A stretch of DNA of 64,000 bases from Bradyrhizobium sp. AZCC 1721. Lineage in GTDB: Bacteria > Pseudomonadota > Alphaproteobacteria > Rhizobiales > Xanthobacteraceae. The notes beneath the pieces were generated by a model, which did no database searches, was not told where the DNA came from, and was given only the letters and a program-made list of their open reading frames with translations. The stretch lies in assembly GCF_036924715.1 (NCBI RefSeq), contig NZ_JAZHSB010000001.1:868001-932000 (forward strand), read 5' to 3'. The position numbers and the translations under genes were made by a program. This document shows, in pieces, positions 58,590 to 64,000 of the stretch; position 1 is the stretch's first letter; each line of letters begins with the position of its first letter.

Positions 58590-60929
58590 GTGTCGCACAA
58601 GCTCTTCCCCGCGATCCTGCTCATCTGCGCGCTGTTTAACTTCCCGGTTTTCGCGCAGCCCGGTGCTGCGCCTGCCGCCCCTACCGATAAAGCTGACGTC
58701 CTGACGCCCGATCAGGCGAAGCGGGCGCTCGAGACGCTTTCCGATGACAAGAAGCGCGCGCAAGTCATCGAGACGCTACGTGCGATCGCCAGTGCCTCGC
58801 CGCCACCGCAAGGCGCGGCTCCCGCGCCCGAACAGCAATCCGCGATGCCGCTCACCGCCGACAGCCTCGGCGCACAGCTCCTGCTGACGGTATCCGAGCG
58901 GGTCGGCGAGATCTCGCGCGAGGTCGCCGATGTGGCGCGGATGCTGACGGACTTTCGGGCGTTCTATTACTGGTTCGTGCGGACCGCCAACGATCCGTCC
59001 GCCTATCACCAGTTGTTCGACATCGCGTGGAAACTGGCGCTGGTGTTTCTTTGCGCCCTCGCTGCCGAGTGGCTGGTTTTCCGCCTGATCAAGCGCCCGG
59101 TGGCGCTGTTGGAGGCGCGCCTGCCGCAAGCGGCGCGCGCGCCGGTGGCGACTTTGGCGGTGGCCGATCCGCCATCCTCCGTGGCTGACGTCACGGCCGC
59201 GCCCGAGCTGCATCGGCGCCGCCTCAGTCTGGCGCGCACCTGGCAGTCGTTGGTCAGGTTGCCCTTCGTGCTGGGACGGCTCGCGCTCGAATTGCTCCCG
59301 GTGCTTGTCTTTATTGGTACCGCCACGACGTTGCTGGGAACCGGGATCGGCGATCTCGCAACCGCCCGGCTCGTGATCCTCGCGGTCGTGAACGCCTATG
59401 CGCTGACTCGCGGGCTGATCTGCGTGGTACGGGCTCTGGCCGGACCTTTCGGCCTGTTTCGCGTTCGCGCCGAGACCGCAGCCTATATCGAGATATGGGC
59501 GCGGCGCATCGTCACCGTCGGTGTCTCGGGCATTGCCTTCGCCAATGTGGCGTTGCTGCTGGGCTTGCATCGCGGTGGCTACATGGCGTTGCTGCGCCTG
59601 GTGATGCTGGTCGTCCATCTCTTCATCGTCGTCATTATCCTGCAGTGCCGCCGCCAGGTTGCGGATGCTATTCGCGCGCCGGCCGGCCGCGACGGCACAG
59701 CCGCCAGGGTGCGCAACCGCGTCGCCGGCCTGTGGCACTATCTTGCGATCGCGCTCGACCTCGCCTTATGGGCAGTGTGGGCGCTCAACATCCGCAACGG
59801 CTACGCGCTGCTCCTGCAATATTTCGTCGGCACCGTCGCGGTTGCGCTGATCGTGCGTCTTTCCACCATGCTGGTGCTGAGCTTGATCGATCGTGGCTTC
59901 CGCATCAGCCCAGAACTCCTGCGCCGCTTTCCGGGCTTGGAGAACCGCGCCAACCGCTATCTGCCGCTGTTGCGCAACGTCATCTCGGCCGCGATCGCCT
60001 TCATCGGCCTTGTCGCGCTGCTGGAAGTCTGGGGCATCGACGCCATCGTCTGGTTCTACGGCGGCCAGATCGGCAGCCGGCTCGTGTCGGCGGTGGTTAC
60101 CGTCGGCATTGCAGCACTGGCTGCTGCGGCGATCTGGGAAATCAGCAACGCGTTGCTGGACCGCAAGGTTACCGCACTGTCGCGCGACGGTCACTACGCC
60201 CGCGCGGCGCGGCTGCGCACGTTTCAGCCGATGCTGCGAACGGCACTGTTGTGCCTTATCGTCGTCGTCGTTGGCCTCACGGCGCTCAGCGAGATCGGCG
60301 TCAATGTCGCGCCGCTGCTCGCCGGCGCCGGTATCGTCGGTATCGCCATCGGCTTCGGCTCGCAGAAACTGGTGCAGGACCTCATTACCGGGCTGTTTCT
60401 CCTGATCGAGAACACGGTGCAAGTCGGCGACACCGTCACGCTGTCTGGCCTGTCAGGGGTCGTGGAGAATGTCTCGATCCGCACCCTTCGCCTGCGCGCC
60501 GGCGACGGCTCCGTGCACATCGTGCCGTTCAGTGCGGTGACGACGATCACCAATTCAAGCCGCGGCGCCGGCAACGCCGCCGTGAGCGTCAACGTGGCCT
60601 ACAAGGAAGACACCGACCGCGCCGGCCAGATCCTGAAGGACATCGTCGCCGAAATGCGGCGCGAGCCCGAATTCCAGCACCTGATCCGCGGCGATCTCGA
60701 ACTGTGGGGGGTCGACAAGGTAGACGGCTCGATGGCTTCGATCGTCGGCCAGATCCGCTGCAGCGATGCCGGCCGCTGGCCGGTGCAGCGGGAATTCAAC
60801 CGCCGCATGAAGCGGCGATTCCAGGAGTGCGGCGTGGAAATCGCGCCCGCCAGCCAAACCATTCTGATGCAGGTTCCGGCGCCCGCCGGTGCCGCCGCGA
60901 ATGCGAAGCCCAGGCGGGCGGCGGGCTAG
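58590..60929 (+). CDS. large MscS-family mechanosensitive channel
   Basis: A 779-residue inner-membrane channel. A signal peptide (LLICALFNFPVFAQ) is followed by a periplasmic Ala/Pro-rich and helical part (25-130), about eight to eleven membrane helices (140-570) and the MscS pore and beta domain: the pore helix LLAGAGIVGIAIGFGSQKLV, LITGLFLLIENTVQVGDTV and VSIRTLRLRAGDGSVHIVPF. It opens under membrane tension to release solutes in osmotic downshock, as MscK/YnaI-type relatives do. The start is GTG behind GAGG. Stands alone; nothing in the upstream 218-base gap besides the ribosome site is recognised. Confidence 0.92.
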   Translation: MSHKLFPAILLICALFNFPVFAQPGAAPAAPTDKADVLTPDQAKRALETLSDDKKRAQVIETLRAIASASPPPQGAAPAPEQQSAMPLTADSLGAQLLLTVSERVGEISREVADVARMLTDFRAFYYWFVRTANDPSAYHQLFDIAWKLALVFLCALAAEWLVFRLIKRPVALLEARLPQAARAPVATLAVADPPSSVADVTAAPELHRRRLSLARTWQSLVRLPFVLGRLALELLPVLVFIGTATTLLGTGIGDLATARLVILAVVNAYALTRGLICVVRALAGPFGLFRVRAETAAYIEIWARRIVTVGVSGIAFANVALLLGLHRGGYMALLRLVMLVVHLFIVVIILQCRRQVADAIRAPAGRDGTAARVRNRVAGLWHYLAIALDLALWAVWALNIRNGYALLLQYFVGTVAVALIVRLSTMLVLSLIDRGFRISPELLRRFPGLENRANRYLPLLRNVISAAIAFIGLVALLEVWGIDAIVWFYGGQIGSRLVSAVVTVGIAALAAAAIWEISNALLDRKVTALSRDGHYARAARLRTFQPMLRTALLCLIVVVVGLTALSEIGVNVAPLLAGAGIVGIAIGFGSQKLVQDLITGLFLLIENTVQVGDTVTLSGLSGVVENVSIRTLRLRAGDGSVHIVPFSAVTTITNSSRGAGNAAVSVNVAYKEDTDRAGQILKDIVAEMRREPEFQHLIRGDLELWGVDKVDGSMASIVGQIRCSDAGRWPVQREFNRRMKRRFQECGVEIAPASQTILMQVPAPAGAAANAKPRRAAG

Positions 60930-60956
60930 TTCGTCACGCAACGCTATCCGCGTGCC

Positions 60957-62399
60957 TCAACGCAGGATTCGACCAAGGATGCGCGCCGCCTGATCGATCT
61001 CTTTTTCATTCCATGCCGCAAAGCCGAGAAACAGGCCCTGCTCATTGGTCTTGTGATACAGCATGCTCGATAACGGCCGGCTGGCGACGCCGGCGTCGAG
61101 CAGGCGCGCCGACAATCGCCGGTCGTTTGCCGGTCCGCTGCACCTTGCCAGCAATTGCATGCCGCCGGCCGGGGCTTCGATCGCGAGACGGTCACCGGCT
61201 TCAGCGGCAAGCGCCTGCAGCATGCGGTCGCGCCGGCCCTTGTAGAGGCGCGCCATCCTTCTGATGTGGCCGAGATAGGCGCCGGATGCGATGAACTCGG
61301 CCAGCGCGTCCTGCATGGTGATCGACGTCAGCATTCCCATGTGGCGCTGCGCCAGTTCGAAGTGACCGATCAGCGCTTCGGGGACGACGAGGTAACCGAA
61401 GCGAATGTCCGCATACGTCGCTTTCGAAAAGGTGCCGAGATAGAACACGCGCGGCGACGTTGCGAGCCCCTGCAGGGCGGCCACCGGGCGGGCCTCGTAG
61501 TGAAATTCGCCGTCGTAGTCGTCCTCGATGATGCAGGCGCCCGTGGCTTCCGCGAAACGCAGCAGTTCGAGACGGCGGCCGATCGGCATCAGCCGCCCGG
61601 TCGGATATTGATGCGACGGCGTGACGAAGATCAGCCGCGGCGCCTCCTTGCGGGATGAGACGGCCATGCCTTGCGCGTCGAGCGGTATGGTGGAAACGAT
61701 GGCGCCGGCGGCATGCAATGCGACGTTGGCGCCGCCATAGCCCGGGCTTTCGATCCAGGCGTGATCGCCGCGCTCGAGCAGCGCATCTGCGACCAGCGTC
61801 AGGCCGGATTGCGCCGTCGGCACGATTAATATCTGGTCGGCCTTGGCTTTGATTCCGCGATGAACCACGAGATGCCCGAGCAGCGCTTCCTGTAGCGGTC
61901 GATGGTTGATGGGCCGGTCACGGCGTAGCGGTGCGTTTCGCGCCGCGCGCCGCAGGTAGCGGCTCCACACATCGTGCGGAAACTCGCGCTCGTCCGCCAG
62001 CCCGGGCTGAAACGGCCGCGGCCGTCCCTCATGAACAGGCGGCCAGTCCGCCCGCTGCAGGCCGCGCGCCCAGGACGACAGGCCTATCCGCTCGCTTCCG
62101 GCCCGGCTGCTTCGCGGCGACATTTTGCGACGATCGAGCGATAGGCCTTCGGCGACCACCGGACGGCGTCCGGCGGAGAGCGAGAGATAGCCTTCCGCGG
62201 CCAATTGCTCGATCGCAAACGAGACGGTGTTGCGTGAGAGGGCGAGCGATTCCGCCAGTTGCCGGCTCGAGGGCAGGCGCTGGCCGGGCGCGAGGCGTCC
62301 TTCCGTGATGAGGTGCCGCAACTGGTCGGTGAGCTGGCGCGTCAAGGTCGCGCCGCTGTCGCGCGCCAGATGCAGCATTCCGGGAATCAGGTCGTCCAC
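60957..62399 (-). CDS. MocR-type GntR/aminotransferase regulator
   Basis: A 480-residue MocR/PdxR-like regulator. The N-terminal GntR winged helix (15-85: LTRQLTDQLRHLITEGRLAP, then LPSSRQLAESLALSRNTVSF) is joined by a linker to a fold-type I aminotransferase domain with the PLP Lys in YLGTFSKATYADIRFGYLV and the IIEDDYDGEFHY cofactor segment. The domain senses PLP and an amino compound rather than catalysing. A GTG at 62399 behind TGGAG gives the natural start. Divergent from an EamA exporter it probably controls. Confidence 0.93.
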   Translation of the reverse strand: MDDLIPGMLHLARDSGATLTRQLTDQLRHLITEGRLAPGQRLPSSRQLAESLALSRNTVSFAIEQLAAEGYLSLSAGRRPVVAEGLSLDRRKMSPRSSRAGSERIGLSSWARGLQRADWPPVHEGRPRPFQPGLADEREFPHDVWSRYLRRAARNAPLRRDRPINHRPLQEALLGHLVVHRGIKAKADQILIVPTAQSGLTLVADALLERGDHAWIESPGYGGANVALHAAGAIVSTIPLDAQGMAVSSRKEAPRLIFVTPSHQYPTGRLMPIGRRLELLRFAEATGACIIEDDYDGEFHYEARPVAALQGLATSPRVFYLGTFSKATYADIRFGYLVVPEALIGHFELAQRHMGMLTSITMQDALAEFIASGAYLGHIRRMARLYKGRRDRMLQALAAEAGDRLAIEAPAGGMQLLARCSGPANDRRLSARLLDAGVASRPLSSMLYHKTNEQGLFLGFAAWNEKEIDQAARILGRILR

Positions 62400-62448
62400 A
62401 ACTGGCTCCAGTAAATCGTAAAAACTGGTTCTTTCGTTAGAGCCAGTT
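62400..62448. promoter_or_regulatory. candidate MocR operator, three repeat copies
   Basis: AACTGGCTC (62400-62408), AACTGGTTC (62423-62431) and inverted GAGCCAGTT (62440-62448). The first two are direct repeats 23 bases apart with one difference, and the third is the exact complement of the first. The left copy abuts the regulator's start and overlaps its ribosome site. Paired direct repeats fit MocR dimers. Autoregulation plus control of EamA is inferred. Confidence 0.65.
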
Positions 62449-62494
62449 AAAGGGCTAGGCAATGCCGAGCGGCTCGTGACGGGGCGTGTTCGAG

Positions 62495-63403
62495 ATGGCC
62501 AGTGGACTTTCAACCCGCAGCGCGGCGGCGCTGCTTGCCGGTGTCGTGTTCGCGTGGGGGACCAACTGGCCGGTGACGAAGATGATCGTGCACGACGTGT
62601 CCCCGCTATGGGCGACGGCGCTGCGCTGCATGATCGCCGCCGGGACGCTGGCGCCGATGTTGTGGGCGCAGGGGACGTTCATCGTGCCGAAGCGCGGCGA
62701 CCTGCCGGTCGTGTTCTGCACCTCGATCCTGCACCTGGTGGCGTTTTCCGCGCTGGTGGCGGCCGGGCTGCAATTCGTGCCGGCCGGCAGGGCGATCGTG
62801 CTTGGCTATACGACGCCGCTATGGGTCGCGATCGGAGCAGCCATGTTTCTGTCGGAGCATATCACGCGCCGGCGCGCGATCGGTATCGGCTGCGGCCTGG
62901 CCGGCCTCGCGGTCATCTTCAATCCGCAGACGCTGAACTGGGCTGACCGCAACGCGCTGTTCGGCAGCGGCCTGATTCTGATTGCCGCGTTCTGCTGGGC
63001 CGGCAACATCGTCTATGTCAGGGCCCACAAATGGATCTCGACACCCTTTCAACTCGTGTTCTGGCAGGTGCTGCTGGCGGCGGCGCTGCTGTCGCTCATC
63101 GCGTGGCTCGTGGAAGGCCCGCCGCATATCGCGTGGACATGGCGTCTTTCCGCGTTGATGCTCCATAGCGGAATTGTCTGCACGGCATTCGCCAACTGGG
63201 CGATGACCATGGTGAACCGCAGCCTGCCGGCGGTCACCACATCGCTGTGTCTGCTGGCGACGCCGCTGCTCGGCATCGTCAGCGCGACCGTGATGCTAAA
63301 CGAGCCGCTGGAGCCGTCGCTGTTTCTTGCGATGGTGCTGATCATCGGCGGCATCGCGCTTGGCACCATCGCCGGCGGGTCACTCCGGGCGAATGCGACC
63401 TAA
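62495..63403 (+). CDS. EamA family (DMT) transporter
   Basis: A 302-residue inner-membrane transporter with ten hydrophobic helices in two EamA repeats (ALLAGVVFAWGTNWPVTKM opens the first, GSGLILIAAFCWAGNIVYV the second; each has the conserved Trp/Gly pattern). Relatives export amino acids and other metabolites. Divergence from a MocR regulator suggests control by an amino compound. The ATG at 62495 fits better than the GTG at 62486. Its stop overlaps the stop of the convergent gene at the window end. Confidence 0.9.
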   Translation: MASGLSTRSAAALLAGVVFAWGTNWPVTKMIVHDVSPLWATALRCMIAAGTLAPMLWAQGTFIVPKRGDLPVVFCTSILHLVAFSALVAAGLQFVPAGRAIVLGYTTPLWVAIGAAMFLSEHITRRRAIGIGCGLAGLAVIFNPQTLNWADRNALFGSGLILIAAFCWAGNIVYVRAHKWISTPFQLVFWQVLLAAALLSLIAWLVEGPPHIAWTWRLSALMLHSGIVCTAFANWAMTMVNRSLPAVTTSLCLLATPLLGIVSATVMLNEPLEPSLFLAMVLIIGGIALGTIAGGSLRANAT

Positions 63404-63987
63404 TTCGCCACGAAATACCAATTCTCGTCGTAGCGCTCGAGCCGGCTCGGCGGCTTGTCGGCGAATTCGAAGAAGTTTTTGGGATCGCCGCCCGGCGGCA
63501 CGTGCAGGAAGCCGGTGAAATGGTGCTTCAGGCCGCGTGAGGTCAAAAACAGCACATAGGTGCCTTCTTCCGTCTCGTCGACGACGATGTCGTTGCCGAC
63601 GGAAACATTTGGCTCGCGGTCGCCGAGCGCCACTAGGTTCTTGTTGTAGGAGACGTTGGGGTTCAGCTCGCCGGCTTCGACCCGCGCCACGATCCGTTCG
63701 CGGTCGGCCCGGTGCCAGCGGAAATTCTGCTGGAGGGCGACCTGGTGCAGCGGGGCGTAGGCGAGAATGGCAAGCGTGAGCGCGGAGATCAGGAAGGGAA
63801 GGGCGAACTTCGCGCCACCGGTTCGGATCCTGGGGAGCAGCGAAGCCGACCACACGAGGCAGCCGAAGAACACCAGCGCGACCAGCGGCACGACGGCCAG
63901 CAGGACGAAGCCGGAGGGCCAGTCCGCCATCGACAGTTCGAACGTCGCGATCGACAGCGTGAAGGCTGAAATCGCGATCGCCGCCAC
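63400..63987 (-). CDS. membrane protein of unknown function, possibly cut at the window edge
   Basis: A frame of at least 195 codons. Three hydrophobic segments lie near the N-terminus (AAIAISAFTLSIATFELS, VLLAVVPLVALVFFGCLVW, FALPFLISALTLAILAYAPL). A soluble domain of about 110 residues follows, with VSYNKNLVALGDREPNVSVG and HFTGFLHVPPGGDPKNFFEF. The frame stays open to base 64000, so the true start may lie outside; the GTG at 63987 is provisional. No family is recognised. It overlaps the end of the convergent EamA gene by four bases. Confidence 0.65.
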   Translation of the reverse strand: MAAIAISAFTLSIATFELSMADWPSGFVLLAVVPLVALVFFGCLVWSASLLPRIRTGGAKFALPFLISALTLAILAYAPLHQVALQQNFRWHRADRERIVARVEAGELNPNVSYNKNLVALGDREPNVSVGNDIVVDETEEGTYVLFLTSRGLKHHFTGFLHVPPGGDPKNFFEFADKPPSRLERYDENWYFVAN

Positions 63988-64000
63988 CAGCGCGGCGCGA

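Noticed and set aside
62400..62513. Longer MocR start upstream of 62399
   Set aside because: The extra 38 codons would cover the operator repeats and the divergent EamA start; the GTG at 62399 has a well-spaced TGGAG.

Overview
This 64 kb window is chromosomal DNA of an alphaproteobacterium, most likely Bradyrhizobium or a close Nitrobacteraceae relative. The evidence is gene order (murA-DUF2948-hisD-UPF0262-phosphatase-maf-yacG-tRNA-Phe; ispH-thrB-rnhA; minCDE), high GC content, GGAAC/CGTT stress promoters of the rhizobial EcfG type, and many short palindromic intergenic repeats of the kind common in this group. It is mostly core genome with small accessory patches. No phage, plasmid, insertion sequence or CRISPR array is visible.

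Layout. 1-6.7 kb: peptidoglycan, histidine and housekeeping genes ending in tRNA-Phe(GAA). 6.9-16.2 kb: the most accessory part. It holds a glutathione transferase preceded by a reductase-like fragment, a secreted CHRD/RTX protein, an orphan tricarboxylate-binding protein, two tiny overlapping genes, an auxin-efflux-type carrier, the broken end of an EAL gene, a TetR/tautomerase pair with an operator-like palindrome, and a run of small genes (DUF3606, DUF892, two hypotheticals, PilZ) in which three EcfG-type promoters occur within 1.4 kb. 16.3-23.1 kb: oxidoreductase, thioesterase, NUDIX hydrolase, secreted proteins and a pseudo-receiver/EAL protein. 23.5-27.6 kb: a TAXI-TRAP transporter and a divergent dehydrogenase. 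27.6-35 kb: antiporter, membrane and periplasmic proteins, propionyl-CoA synthetase, small proteins, and the DUF1013/TrcR regulator. 35.2-45.8 kb: isoprenoid (ispH), threonine (thrB) and RNase H genes, peroxiredoxin, fatty-acyl-CoA ligase, D,D-carboxypeptidase, glucan-type ABC exporter and a solute-binding protein. 46-51 kb: hisE-like gene, a DedA-type membrane protein, a cysteine-rich periplasmic protein, and a nitronate monooxygenase/SDR/thioesterase set. 51-64 kb: a two-part solute-binding protein, minCDE behind a CtrA-type site, a second acyl-CoA synthetase/nitronate monooxygenase pair, an MscS-type channel, and a MocR regulator divergent from an EamA exporter across a three-copy repeat.

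How the genes work together. Co-directional overlaps support hisD-UPF0262, maf-yacG, thrB-rnhA and minD-minE as translationally coupled pairs. Divergent regulator/target pairs are TetR-tautomerase and MocR-EamA. The 14-15.6 kb patch looks like a small general-stress-response cluster. I found no obvious new multi-gene defence or mobile system. The best leads are the EcfG promoter cluster, the MocR operator, the CtrA site before minC, two gene remnants and several proteins with altered catalytic residues.
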